Below are positions 40,758-49,082 of a stretch of DNA of 64,000 bases, piece by piece. Both the position numbers and the translations under genes were made by a program. The notes beneath the pieces are model-generated. The model worked only from the letters and a program-made list of their open reading frames with translations, made no database searches and was not told where the DNA came from. Positions within the stretch are counted from its first letter, which is position 1. Each line of letters starts with the position of its first letter. Source of the stretch: Streptomyces antarcticus (lineage in GTDB: Bacteria > Actinomycetota > Actinomycetes > Streptomycetales > Streptomycetaceae); contig NZ_JAPNLM010000026.1 of NCBI RefSeq assembly GCF_026627255.1, forward strand, positions 1-64,000, in the 5' to 3' direction.

Positions 40758-41183
40758 CTAGATGTCGATGACGATGGTGAACGGGCCGTGGTTGGTGAGC
40801 GAGACCCGCATGTCCGCGCCGAAGCGGCCCGTCTCCACCGTCGCGCCCAGCGCCCGCAGCTGCGCCACCACCTCGTCCACGAGGGGCTCGGCGACCGGGC
40901 CGGGCGCGGCCGCGTTCCAGGTGGGGCGGCGGCCCTTGCGGGCGTCCCCGTAGAGCGTGAACTGGGAGATCACCAGCAGCGGCGCGTTCACGTCGCTGCA
41001 CGACTTCTCCGCATCCAGGATCCGTACGGACCAGAGCTTGCGCGCCAGCAGCGCGGCCTTCTCCGGCGTGTCGTCGTGGGTCACCCCCACCAGCACGCAC
41101 AGTCCCTCGCCGACGATCTCACCGACGGTCTCGCCGGCCACGACGACGCTCGCGCCGTCCACCCTCTGCACCACAGCTCGCAT
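40758..41183 (-). CDS. dtd: D-aminoacyl-tRNA deacylase
   Basis: A 141-residue editing enzyme that removes D-amino acids (and glycine) mischarged on tRNA. It has the MRAVVQRVDGASVVVAGE start, the SQFTLYGDARKGRRPTW active-site loop and the C-terminal NHGPFTIVID Gly-cis-Pro-type motif (Phe replaces the usual Val). Length is standard. It converges on ygfZ with 36 bp between the stops. Confidence 0.95.
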   Translation of the reverse strand: MRAVVQRVDGASVVVAGETVGEIVGEGLCVLVGVTHDDTPEKAALLARKLWSVRILDAEKSCSDVNAPLLVISQFTLYGDARKGRRPTWNAAAPGPVAEPLVDEVVAQLRALGATVETGRFGADMRVSLTNHGPFTIVIDI

Positions 41184-41319
41184 ACCACCTGTGTACCAGG
41201 CGTGCACCCGTCCGGGGCCGATCGGGTGCAGTGGGACTGCACCGGGGCCACGGAGAGTGGCACGATGCACGCAGGCGGTGCGGGTGCGCCGCACCGGTCG
41301 AGGGGACGGACTCGTTCGT

Positions 41320-41910
41320 ATGAATACTTCTGGTACCTCCGTACCTGCTTCACCCGCTTCCATCTCCGCTGCCGCGGTACGACCGCCCGCGCAGCGCACC
41401 GCCGAGAGCCCGGTCCCGGCGGCGGCGACCACGGCGGCGGCGACCACGGCCCTCGGGCTGCCGGAGCTGCGCGGGCTGCGCCGCGACGCGCAGCGCGACG
41501 AGGCCGATCTGAGCTACGTACGGCGGCTGTTGCAGGGCCGCATCGACATCCTGCGGGCCGAACTCGCCCGGCGCACCGACCCCGAGGCGCCGGTGGTGGA
41601 CCGGCTCTCGGAGATCCTCGCCGACGCCCCCTCCAGCCGCAGCGCCTCCGCCCGGCACGTCACGCTCGGCACTCCGCACAGCGAGGAGTACCGGGTGCTG
41701 GCGGCGGAGATGCTGTCCGACGTGGAGCTGTCCGACCTGGGCGCCCGTACCGACGGCGAACTCCACGACGGGCTGGGCCGGCTGGTCCGGTACGAGCAGC
41801 AGGTCTCGCGGCGCCGGCAGCAGCTCCAGCGCACGGCGGACGACTGCAGCGCCGAGATCACCCGCAGATACCGGGAGGGCGAGGCACAGGTGGACGACCT
41901 GCTGGCGTGA
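41320..41910 (+). CDS. rsiG: RsiG, c-di-GMP-dependent anti-sigma factor for WhiG
   Basis: A 196-residue protein with a low-complexity N-terminal 45 residues, then two helices. Each helix carries the c-di-GMP motif E(X)3S(X)2R(X)3Q(X)3D: first Glu61, Ser65, Arg68, Gln72, Asp76; second Glu159, Ser163, Arg166, Gln170, Asp174. In Streptomyces, RsiG bound to a c-di-GMP dimer through these motifs sequesters the sporulation sigma factor WhiG. Both motifs are exact, so the protein should be functional. whiG is not in the window, as usual. Confidence 0.93.
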   Translation: MNTSGTSVPASPASISAAAVRPPAQRTAESPVPAAATTAAATTALGLPELRGLRRDAQRDEADLSYVRRLLQGRIDILRAELARRTDPEAPVVDRLSEILADAPSSRSASARHVTLGTPHSEEYRVLAAEMLSDVELSDLGARTDGELHDGLGRLVRYEQQVSRRRQQLQRTADDCSAEITRRYREGEAQVDDLLA

Positions 41911-41931
41911 GCGCCCGGCCCGGGCACGCTG

Positions 41932-41985
41932 TCCCTCCCGTCCCTCCCGTCCCTCCCGTCCCTCCCGTCCCTCCCGTCCCTCCCG
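41932..41985 (+). repeat. 9-bp tandem repeat (TCCCTCCCG x6)
   Basis: Six exact copies start 22 bp after the rsiG stop codon. Confidence 0.95.
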
Positions 41986-42041
41986 GGCACTCCGGGCACC
42001 CCTGCCCCGGATATTCGGGGGACGCGGGCCGGCGGGCCGAT

Positions 42042-42047
42042 TAGCGT
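42042..42047 (+). promoter_or_regulatory. Candidate -10 box (TAGCGT), leaderless Eis-like gene
   Basis: TAGCGT lies 8 nt before the ATG at 42056. Confidence 0.45.
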
Positions 42048-42055
42048 GGTCCGCC

Positions 42056-43300
42056 ATGAGCGCTGATGTCCGGCCGATCGCCGAATCCGAACTCCCCGAC
42101 TGGCTGCGGACCGTGAACACCGGCTTCCTGGAAACCGCCGGGGTGACCGACTCCGACGTCGCCCAGCGTGCCCGGCACGGCGACCTCGCCCGCACCCAGG
42201 GAGCGTTCGACCCCGGCACGGGCGGCTGCGTGGCCACCTTCCGCTCGTTCCCGCAGGAGCTGACCGTGCCCGGCGGCGCGGCCGTCCGCTCCAGCGCGGT
42301 CACCAACGTCACCGTGCTCCCCACGCACCGCCGCCGCGGCCTGCTGACCCGCATGATGACGGCCGAGCTGACCGCCGCCCGGGACCGCGGGGACGTGCTG
42401 TCGACGCTGATCGCCGCCGAGTACCCGATCTACGGGCGGTACGGGTACGGGCCCGCCGCGTCCGTCTCGGAATGGGAGATCGACGTACCGCGGACCGGAC
42501 TGGACCCCCGCTGGTCGGCGCCCGCCGACGGCGGCCGCATCGACCTGGTGGACGCCGCCGAAGCCCGCCGGATCGGCCCCGGGCTGCACGAGCGGCTGCG
42601 GGCGGCCATCCACGGTGCGGTGGACCGCGACGCGCGCTGGTGGAGCCTGGCGACGGGCGCGGAGGAGATCTCGTACCGCCCGTACAAGGAGCGGTTCCAC
42701 GCCGTGTACCGGACGGCCGCGGGCGAGGTGGCCGGCCTGGCCGTCTACACCGCCGACGGGCACTGGACGGACGCGAAGCTCCCGAAGAACACCGTGCAGG
42801 TCAAGCAGCTGCTCGCGGTCACCGCGGACGCGGAGCGCGCGCTGTGGCACTTCCTGTGTTCCATCGACTGGGTGGCCAGGGTCCGCACCGGTTTCCGGGC
42901 GCCCGACGACCTCGTCGCGCAGCTGCTCCCCGACCCGCGCGCGGCCGCGCTGGTGACCACGGCCGACTTCCTGTGGGTGCGGGTGCTGGACGTCGTACGG
43001 GCCCTGCGCGCGCGGACGTACGCCGTACCGGGGGTGCTGGTCCTGGAGGTGACGGACGCGGCGGGCCTCGCGGACGGCCGCTACCGGCTGGACGCGGCCA
43101 AGGGCGCGTGCGAGCGCACCGCGGATCCGGCGGACCTGCGGCTGGAGGTGTCGGCACTCGGCTCCCTCTACCTCGGCGACGAGTCCGCGGTGCGCCTGGC
43201 CCAGCTCGGGCGGATCGCGGAGGAGCGCCCGGGGGCGGTCGCGCTGGCGGACGCGGTGTTCCGCACCGCGCGGCGGCCGTGGTGCCCGGACGTCTTCTGA
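42056..43300 (+). CDS. Eis-like GNAT N-acetyltransferase
   Basis: A 414-residue protein with the three-part Eis layout: N-terminal GNAT domain with the acetyl-CoA loop VTVLPTHRRRGLLTRMM, the AAEYPIYGRYGYG segment, a second GNAT-like domain and a C-terminal SCP2-like domain. It ends in Phe, as Eis enzymes do, where the terminal carboxylate acts as catalytic base. Eis enzymes acetylate amines, including aminoglycosides, at several positions. The native substrate here is unknown. Confidence 0.88.
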   Translation: MSADVRPIAESELPDWLRTVNTGFLETAGVTDSDVAQRARHGDLARTQGAFDPGTGGCVATFRSFPQELTVPGGAAVRSSAVTNVTVLPTHRRRGLLTRMMTAELTAARDRGDVLSTLIAAEYPIYGRYGYGPAASVSEWEIDVPRTGLDPRWSAPADGGRIDLVDAAEARRIGPGLHERLRAAIHGAVDRDARWWSLATGAEEISYRPYKERFHAVYRTAAGEVAGLAVYTADGHWTDAKLPKNTVQVKQLLAVTADAERALWHFLCSIDWVARVRTGFRAPDDLVAQLLPDPRAAALVTTADFLWVRVLDVVRALRARTYAVPGVLVLEVTDAAGLADGRYRLDAAKGACERTADPADLRLEVSALGSLYLGDESAVRLAQLGRIAEERPGAVALADAVFRTARRPWCPDVF

Positions 43301-43357
43301 GCGGCCGCGGGGTACGGGCCGGACACAGCCGACGCAGGACCGGAGGAGACCGGGCAC

Positions 43358-44143
43358 ATGACGCATACGCATGCGGGGTCACTGGTGGAACGGCTGCGCG
43401 CCGCGGGCTGCGTCTTCGCCGAGGAGGAGGCGGACCTGCTGGTCTCGGCCGCCCGGGACGACGGCCACCTGGCGGGACTGCTGGCCCGCCGGGTCGCGGG
43501 TGAGCCGCTCGAGCACGTGGTCGGCTGGGCGGAGTTCGGCGGACTGCGCGTGGAGGTGGGCGAGGGGGCCTTCGTACCGCGCCGGCGCACCGAGTTCCTG
43601 GTGCGGGAGGCGGTGGCGCTGGCCCGGACCGGCGCCGTGGTGCTGGACCTGTGCTGCGGGGTCGGCGCGCTGGGCGCGGCGGTCGCGGCGCGGGTGCCGG
43701 GCGGGGTGGAGCTGCACGCGGCGGACATCGACCCGGTGGCGCTGGCGTACGCGCGGCGCAACCTGGCCCCGTACGGCGGCGCGGTGTGGGAGGGCGACCT
43801 GTACGGGCCGCTGCCCGCGTCGCTGCGGAGCCGCGTGGACGTACTGGTGGTGAACGCCCCGTACGTCCCGACGGACGAGGTCGCGCTGATGCCGGCGGAG
43901 GCCCGGGACCACGAGCCGCGGGTCTCCCTGGACGGCGGCGCGGACGGCCTGGACGTCCACCGCCGGGTCGCGGCGGGGGCGCTGCCCTGGCTGGCCCCGG
44001 GCGGGCACCTGCTGATCGAGACGAGCGCCCGCCAGTCCGCGCGGACGGCCTCGGCCCTGTCCTCGGCCGGCCTGGCGGTCCGTACGGCCGTGTCGGAGGA
44101 GCTGTACGCGACGGTGGCGATCGCCACCGCCCCGGGGTGCTAG
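43358..44143 (+). CDS. HemK/PrmC-like protein N5-glutamine methyltransferase (putative)
   Basis: A 261-residue SAM-dependent methyltransferase. Motif I is VVLDLCCGVGALGAAVAA and the catalytic-type motif is VVNAPYVPTDEV, NAPY replacing the usual NPPY of HemK enzymes. The N-terminal helical part is HemK-like (RVAGEPLEHVVGWAEFGGLRVEV). It may methylate a Gln in a release factor or another protein, but the NAPY variant is typical of a divergent subgroup, so the target is uncertain. Confidence 0.82.
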   Translation: MTHTHAGSLVERLRAAGCVFAEEEADLLVSAARDDGHLAGLLARRVAGEPLEHVVGWAEFGGLRVEVGEGAFVPRRRTEFLVREAVALARTGAVVLDLCCGVGALGAAVAARVPGGVELHAADIDPVALAYARRNLAPYGGAVWEGDLYGPLPASLRSRVDVLVVNAPYVPTDEVALMPAEARDHEPRVSLDGGADGLDVHRRVAAGALPWLAPGGHLLIETSARQSARTASALSSAGLAVRTAVSEELYATVAIATAPGC

Positions 44144-44146
44144 ATG

Positions 44147-44178
44147 TTGCAAGCGGCTGCTTGCAATAGTTAGCAAGC
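44147..44178. promoter_or_regulatory. Perfect palindrome plus half-site upstream of XRE regulator
   Basis: TTGCAAGC and GCTTGCAA flank GGCT at 44147-44166. A further AGCAAGC half-site follows at 44172-44178. The element lies 18-50 bp upstream of the regulator start and is a likely autoregulatory operator. Confidence 0.7.
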
Positions 44179-44195
44179 TCGGGCAGGATCGGGGC

Positions 44196-44597
44196 ATGGC
44201 ATCGCTCAACGTCGGAAACCTCGGCGAATACCTTCGCGAGCAGCGTCGGCAGGCCCAGCTCTCGCTGCGGCAGCTGTCCGAGGCCGCAGGGGTGTCGAAT
44301 CCGTACCTGAGCCAGATCGAGCGCGGCCTGCGCAAGCCGAGTGCGGACATCCTGCAGCAGCTGGCCAAGGCGCTGCGGATCTCCGCGGAGACGCTGTACG
44401 TGCAGGCCGGGATCCTGGACGAACGGGACCGGGACGAGGTGGAGACGCGGGCCGTCATCCTCGCCGACCCGTCCATCAACGAGCGGCAGAAGCAGGTGCT
44501 GCTCCAGATCTACGAGTCCTTCCGCAAGGAGAACGCGCTCGACACGGCCGGCACGGCCGCTGCGGACGGGGCGCCCGACGCGTCCGCGGCCGACTAG
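44196..44597 (+). CDS. XRE-family helix-turn-helix regulator
   Basis: A 133-residue protein with a clear N-terminal Cro/CI-type HTH (LGEYLREQRRQAQLSLRQLSEAAGVSNPYLSQIERGLRKPSADILQQLAKALRI, residues 9-62) and a helical C-terminal part ending in an Ala/Asp tail. It probably binds the TTGCAAGC palindrome in its own promoter and may control the HbhA-like gene that starts 64 bp downstream. No ligand domain is visible. Confidence 0.88.
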   Translation: MASLNVGNLGEYLREQRRQAQLSLRQLSEAAGVSNPYLSQIERGLRKPSADILQQLAKALRISAETLYVQAGILDERDRDEVETRAVILADPSINERQKQVLLQIYESFRKENALDTAGTAAADGAPDASAAD

Positions 44598-44661
44598 ATG
44601 CCGTAGAAGACGACGAGATGCCGCAGCAGACGAACTGACTTGGATCCGGGAGGACCCGCAC

Positions 44662-45282
44662 ATGGCCATCGCCGATGACCTGAAGAAGACCCTCACCGAC
44701 CCCACCCCGCTCTACTTCGCCGCCGGCACCGCCGACCTGGCCGTGCAGCAGGCCAAGAAGGTGCCGGGGCTCATCGAGCAGCTGCGCGCCGAGGCCCCCG
44801 CGCGCATCGAGGCGGTCAAGAACACCGACCCGAAGGTCGTGCAGGAGAAGGCCCGGGGCGCGGCCAGGGAGGCGCAGGAGGCGGTCTCCGCGAAGGTCGC
44901 CGAGGTGTTCGGCGCGATCGACCCGAAGAAGTTCGGCGAGACCGCCCAGGACCTGGCGCTGCGCGGCGTCGGCGTGGCCGCCGAGTACGCGGTGCGCGCC
45001 AAGGAGACGTACGACAAGGTCGCCGAGCACGGCGAGCAGGCCGTCCGGACCTGGCGCGGCGAGGTCTCCGACGAGATCGTCGACATCGCCGTGGCCGTCG
45101 AGCCCGCGCCGCAGGCCGCGTCCGGGACCGTCGTCACCGAGCCGGTCGCTTCCGAGCCGGTGGCTTCCGAGCCGGTCGCCGCCGAGGCGGCCGCCGGTGC
45201 GGAGAAGCCCGCCGCGAAGAAGCCCGCGGCGCGCAAGAGCACGGCGAAGAAGAGCGCTGCCGTGCAGGGCGACGCGAGCTGA
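44662..45282 (+). CDS. HbhA-like coiled-coil surface/cytoplasmic protein
   Basis: A 206-residue protein resembling mycobacterial heparin-binding hemagglutinin. It has a helical/coiled-coil core (AADLAVQQAKKVPGLIEQL to RAKETYDKVAEHGEQAVRTWRGEV) and a C-terminal tail of Ala/Lys/Pro repeats (KPAAKKPAARKSTAKKS) like the lysine-rich heparin- or DNA-binding tail of HbhA. The family also affects cell shape and lipid bodies in some actinobacteria. There is no signal peptide. Triplicated EPVAS units precede the tail. Confidence 0.85.
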   Translation: MAIADDLKKTLTDPTPLYFAAGTADLAVQQAKKVPGLIEQLRAEAPARIEAVKNTDPKVVQEKARGAAREAQEAVSAKVAEVFGAIDPKKFGETAQDLALRGVGVAAEYAVRAKETYDKVAEHGEQAVRTWRGEVSDEIVDIAVAVEPAPQAASGTVVTEPVASEPVASEPVAAEAAAGAEKPAAKKPAARKSTAKKSAAVQGDAS

Positions 45283-45298
45283 ACCGCATGACACGTGG

Positions 45299-45330
45299 CG
45301 GGCCGGGCACCTTGACGGGTGTCCGGCCCG
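45299..45330. terminator. Hairpin after the HbhA-like gene
   Basis: The 13-bp arms CGGGCCGGGCACC and GGTGTCCGGCCCG, with one G-U pair, enclose a 6-nt loop and are followed by a T-rich stretch. Confidence 0.8.
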
Positions 45331-45415
45331 TTGTGCTCTCCGTTGAGGAACCACTGCCGGTAGCGTGGAGTCAGACGTCGTCCGGCGTGCGGAGCGGGAG
45401 AAAGCGGTCATCGCG

Positions 45416-45757
45416 ATGTGGTTGATGGACGGGTTCGATCGAGGTGTGGTCCCGTTGCTGGGACTGGCCATGCTGGTGCTCGCCGTCGTGGCCTTCGTCA
45501 TGGCGCTGGTGGCCCGTGAGGACGCCTACCGCGCCGCGGAGAAGCAGAGCAAGACCTTCTGGATGGTCCTCCTCGGCATCACCGTGCTCGTGGACTTCTT
45601 CCTGGGGATGCTGTTCCTCCAGATCGCCGGGCTGGTCGCGACGATCGTCTTCTTCGTGGACGTGCGCCCGGCCCTCAAGCAGGTCTCGGGCGGCGGCCGG
45701 CGCCGGCGCGGAAGCAGCAGCGACGGGCCGTACGGGCCCTACAACGGCGGCCGGTGA
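45416..45757 (+). CDS. DUF2516 membrane protein
   Basis: A 113-residue protein with two to three hydrophobic spans (VPLLGLAMLVLAVVAFVMALV; FWMVLLGITVLVDFFLGMLF) and the DUF2516 segment REDAYRAAEKQSKTFW. The tail is Arg/Gly/Tyr-rich. The ATG at 45416 is preferred over an upstream in-frame GTG at 45365. Function is unknown. Confidence 0.85.
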   Translation: MWLMDGFDRGVVPLLGLAMLVLAVVAFVMALVAREDAYRAAEKQSKTFWMVLLGITVLVDFFLGMLFLQIAGLVATIVFFVDVRPALKQVSGGGRRRRGSSSDGPYGPYNGGR

Positions 45758-45885
45758 CGCGAGCCGGCCCCGCGGGCCGGTGACCGCGACCGCCGCCGTC
45801 GTCGTCGTCCGGGACGGGTGCCGTTGACCGGCATCCCGTGACCGGCGCCGTGGCTGTCTTTGTGGCTGTTGCCGTTGCCGCGGCA

Positions 45886-45923
45886 GCCGTACGGGTTCCC
45901 GCCCGGGTGGGAACCCGTACGGC
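45886..45923. terminator. Long hairpin directly after the SpoIIE-type phosphatase gene
   Basis: Perfect 15-bp arms (GCCGTACGGGTTCCC and its complement) with an 8-nt loop abut the stop codon of the minus-strand gene. It lies between converging genes. Confidence 0.85.
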
Positions 45924-47243
45924 TCAGCCGCCCGCGCGGGACAGCAGGACCACGGCCACGTCGTCGGTCAGTTCGCCGCCGTTGAGGCGGCGGGCCTCGG
46001 TGACGGAGGCCTCCAGCAGGGCGTCCCCGGTCAGCCCGCGGTCCAGGTGCCGGTTGATCATCTCGACCATGCCGTCCTGCCCGAGGCGTTCCCTGCCCTC
46101 GCCGATCCGGCCCTCGATCAGGCCGTCGGTGTACAGCATCAGGCTCCACGCGCCGCCGAGCTCGACCTGGCGGCGCGGCCAGCGGGCCCGGGGCAGCAGG
46201 CCGAGCGCCGGGCCGCTGTTCTCGTACGGGAGCAGCCGGGCGGGGCGGCCCGGCCTGGATATCAGCGGCGCCGGGTGGCCGGCGAGGCACAGGCCCGCGC
46301 GGCGGCCGTCCGGGGCGATGTCCACCGTGCACAGGGTCGCGAAGATCTCGTCGCAGGGGCGCTCGACCTCCAGGACCTCCTGGAGGGTGGCCAGCAGGTC
46401 GTCGCCGCACAGGCCGGCCAGGGTCAGCGCCCGCCAGGCGATCCGCAGCTCGACGCCGAGGGCGGCTTCGTCGGGGCCGTGGCCGCAGACGTCGCCGATC
46501 ATGGCGTGGACGGTGCCGTCGGGCGTGCGGACGGTGTCGTAGAAGTCGCCGCCGAGGAGCGCCCGGCTGCGGCCGGGGCGGTAGCGGGCGGCGAAGCGGA
46601 GGTCGGAGCCCTCCAGGAGGGGGTTGGGGAGCAGCCCGCGCTCCAGGCGGGCGTTCTCCTGGGCGCGCAGTTTCGATTCCGCGAGCTTGTACTGGGCGAT
46701 GTCGGCCCGTTTTCTCTCCACGGCGTACCGGATGGCGCGGCTCAGCAGCCGGCCGTCCAGCTCGTCCCGGAAGAGGAAGTCCTGGGCGCCGACGCGTACG
46801 GCCTCGGCCGCCCGCTCGGCGTCGGTCTCGGAGGTGAGGACGATGACGGCGTGGTGCGGCGCGAGCCCGAGGACCTGGCGGAGCGCGGCCAGGTCGTCGT
46901 CGGGGGAGGCCGGGGCGGGCAGCGACAGGTCCAGCAGGATGCAGTGCACGTCCGGCGTGAGCAGGCGCGCGGCCTCGGTGAGGTTGCGGGCGGTGCGGAG
47001 CCGGATGCGGTGGCCGTCTGCGTCGAGGACCTCGGGGACGGTGAGGCCGCCCGCGGGGTCGTCCTGGATGACCAGGAGGGTCAGCGGGGTGGCCGGCGGC
47101 GCCGTCTGCGGGCCCCGCCGCGGGACCGCCGGTGCGGCGACCGGCGTGGTGGGTGCGGCTGCAGGCGGTGCCGCGGTGTGCAGAACGGCCTGACCGCTCT
47201 CCGCGGCCGGGGTGTCCCTCTGCCGCGGTACGGGTACGGGCAT
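45924..47243 (-). CDS. Response regulator with PP2C-type (SpoIIE/RsbU) phosphatase domain
   Basis: A 439-residue protein. A Pro/Ala-rich N-terminus (1 to about 52) is followed by a receiver domain (LTLLVIQDDPAGG; phosphoacceptor Asp in ILLDLSLPAP; SETDAERA) and a linker helix. The C-terminal PP2C phosphatase has the metal-binding motifs GGDFYD, GDVCGHG, LYTDGLIEGR and LTDDVAVVLL. Such proteins dephosphorylate anti-sigma-factor antagonists when their receiver is activated, releasing stress sigma factors. The partner kinase and antagonist are not in the window. Confidence 0.92.
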   Translation of the reverse strand: MPVPVPRQRDTPAAESGQAVLHTAAPPAAAPTTPVAAPAVPRRGPQTAPPATPLTLLVIQDDPAGGLTVPEVLDADGHRIRLRTARNLTEAARLLTPDVHCILLDLSLPAPASPDDDLAALRQVLGLAPHHAVIVLTSETDAERAAEAVRVGAQDFLFRDELDGRLLSRAIRYAVERKRADIAQYKLAESKLRAQENARLERGLLPNPLLEGSDLRFAARYRPGRSRALLGGDFYDTVRTPDGTVHAMIGDVCGHGPDEAALGVELRIAWRALTLAGLCGDDLLATLQEVLEVERPCDEIFATLCTVDIAPDGRRAGLCLAGHPAPLISRPGRPARLLPYENSGPALGLLPRARWPRRQVELGGAWSLMLYTDGLIEGRIGEGRERLGQDGMVEMINRHLDRGLTGDALLEASVTEARRLNGGELTDDVAVVLLSRAGG

Positions 47244-47693
47244 CGTCTCCGGTTCCTTCCCTCCCCCCGGGGGTGCGCTCGTCGGGAGACCCTAGCGGTC
47301 CCGGACCGGGGAGCGGAATGCCGTTCCCGGCCGGGACCTCCGTCATATGCCGTTATCGCGGGGGAAAATCGGCCTCACCGGATGACCAATGTCACGGAGG
47401 CCCGGGGTCCGTCCCGTGGAGCGAGACGTCGTGGGCGGCGGGTTGGTTGCCTCCGCGGGCGATCCCACCTCCCCGTATGCCCGTTCCCGCGGCCGAGCCG
47501 CCGCATCCGGGCGGGCCGGCCGCCCCCGGCGGGGAGGGCTCGGCTGCCGGGAGCGGGGCTGTGTCCTTCGCCACGGGTGCCGGGCGGGCCGGGGCGTCCG
47601 TTCCGGATCATGCCGGGCCCGGTGCGGACTCGGCCGGCGAGGTCCGAAAAGGACGCGAGGCCCGAAAGGGATGCGAGATCCGAAAGGGATGCC
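47244..47693. other. 450-bp gap between SpoIIE-type and NlpC genes
   Basis: The phosphatase promoter (TAGGGT at 47292-47297 on the minus strand) is likely here. The rest is GC-rich with short overlapping open frames that look like chance, plus the 18-bp tandem repeat at its end. Confidence 0.55.
47639..47692 (-). repeat. 18-bp tandem repeat x3 forming small GAAA-loop hairpins
   Basis: Units at 47639, 47657 and 47675 share GAG-N-CCCGAAAGGG-type cores. Each can form a short hairpin with a GAAA or GAAAA loop on the plus strand. They end 1 bp from the stop codon of the NlpC gene. Confidence 0.8.
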
Positions 47694-48767
47694 CTACGCG
47701 TCGGGGCGGACGACCGCCTTGATCGGCATGGAGCCCGCCCCCGCCATCGTCACGTGCCGGCCCGGCCGCGGGGCGTGGACCATCGCGCCGTCGCCGACGT
47801 ACATCCCGACGTGGCTGGCGTCGTCGAAGTAGATGATCAGGTCGCCCGGCCGCATGTCCTTGACCGCGACCTTCGGCAGCCTCAGCTGTTCCTGCGAGGT
47901 GCGCGGGATGCCCTTGCCCGCCGCCAGCCACGCCTTGGAGGTCAGGCCGGAGCAGTCGAAGGAGTCCGGGCCGACCGCGCCCCACACGTACGGCTTGCCG
48001 ATCTGCGCGGTGGCGAACTGGACGGCCCGCTTCCCGGCGTCCGTCGCCGTGCCCTTGACGTCCTTCATCGCGCCCGTGGACAGCCACGCGGTCTGCGCCT
48101 TGTACTGGGCTTCCTGCTCCAGCTGGATCAGCCGGGCCTTCTCCTCGGCCTCCAGCTTGTTCTCCAGCTCCTCCGCGGCCTTGATCTTCTCCTCGACCTG
48201 CTTCTTCGCGGTCTCCTGCTTCACGCGGTTGGCTTCCAGCGTCTGCCAGTGCGCCGCCGCGTCCGTCGCGTACCGGCGCAAGTCGGCCTGCGTACGGTCG
48301 AGTTCGGACAGGAGGTCGGAGGCGGCCTTCTCGCCCTGCCGCAGCCGGCCCGCGCCGTCGAGGAACCGGTCCGGATCCTCGCTCAGTGCCAGCTCCGCGC
48401 CCGCCGGCAGGCCGCCCGAGCGGTACTGGGCGCGGGCGGCGGCGCCCGCGCGGCTCTTCAGGGCGGTGATGCGGTTCTGGCCTGCGACGACGAGGCCGGC
48501 GATCTCGACGATCTTCTCGGACTGGGCCTTGGTCTCGGACTCGGCGAGGTTGAAGGCGTCCGTTGCGCTGCCGGCCTGGCGGTAGAGCCCCTCTATTTCC
48601 TTGCGGACCTGCTCCAGCGACTTGGCGCCGGGCTGGGGGGTCGGCGCCGCCGGGGCCGCAGGCGCCGCGTGCGCCACGCCCGCCGCGAGGCCCGGGGCCG
48701 TCATTGTCGCCATCGCGCAGAGCAGTACGAGCGTGCTTGCGCCGCGCCGTCGCCTTACGGCCACCAT
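47694..48767 (-). CDS. Secreted NlpC/P60 cell-wall endopeptidase with coiled coil
   Basis: A 357-residue exported hydrolase. The signal peptide ends around AGVAHAAPA. A long coiled-coil region (about 45-210, rich in Glu/Lys/Ala) resembles that of RipA-type hydrolases, and the C-terminal NlpC/P60 domain has the catalytic Cys in DSFDCSGLTSKAW, His in ASHVGMYVG and the late His in AMVHAPRPG. It cleaves peptide cross-links and may act in growth or septation. The ATG at 48767 was chosen; a GTG at 48782 is possible. Confidence 0.92.
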   Translation of the reverse strand: MVAVRRRRGASTLVLLCAMATMTAPGLAAGVAHAAPAAPAAPTPQPGAKSLEQVRKEIEGLYRQAGSATDAFNLAESETKAQSEKIVEIAGLVVAGQNRITALKSRAGAAARAQYRSGGLPAGAELALSEDPDRFLDGAGRLRQGEKAASDLLSELDRTQADLRRYATDAAAHWQTLEANRVKQETAKKQVEEKIKAAEELENKLEAEEKARLIQLEQEAQYKAQTAWLSTGAMKDVKGTATDAGKRAVQFATAQIGKPYVWGAVGPDSFDCSGLTSKAWLAAGKGIPRTSQEQLRLPKVAVKDMRPGDLIIYFDDASHVGMYVGDGAMVHAPRPGRHVTMAGAGSMPIKAVVRPDA

Positions 48768-49082
48768 GGTCCCCCCAGGCACCCGAGTCGGATCCCGTAT
48801 CAGATCTGACTATTCATCAGTAACTTTTCACTGCCTTCGGGATGGTGCCACGAGACGGTGCATTCCAACACCCTTGTGGATAACCGCCGGATCCCGCCCG
48901 CCCCACCGGAACGCCATCGCGATGCCACCGTGCGGTACTTGACCCCTGCCCGGCCCCCGAGAAGCCCCGAGGAAGCTCCGGGAACCCCCGAGGAACTCCG
49001 ACGAACCCGGAAAAGGCCCCGGTGACACCGCCCCTGACGACTCAACGGGCCGTCCCGGCTCCCGGTTCCCCGTACGCCCCGT
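48768..49082. other. 315-bp intergenic region upstream of the NlpC gene
   Basis: AT-richer sequence at 48795-48840 probably contains the NlpC promoter. I looked for a ydaO-type (c-di-AMP) riboswitch, common before such genes, and saw no convincing one. Confidence 0.5.

Noticed and set aside
41932..41985. CRISPR-like array
   Set aside because: The 9-bp units are contiguous with no spacers, so this is a simple tandem repeat.
46047..48809. 920-residue plus-strand open frame
   Set aside because: It is antisense to the SpoIIE-type phosphatase and the NlpC protein, both of which have intact catalytic motifs.
48768..49082. Possible ydaO (c-di-AMP) riboswitch before the NlpC gene
   Set aside because: Such riboswitches are common before Streptomyces cell-wall hydrolases, but I could not find the expected conserved GC-rich core here. 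A covariance-model search would settle it.
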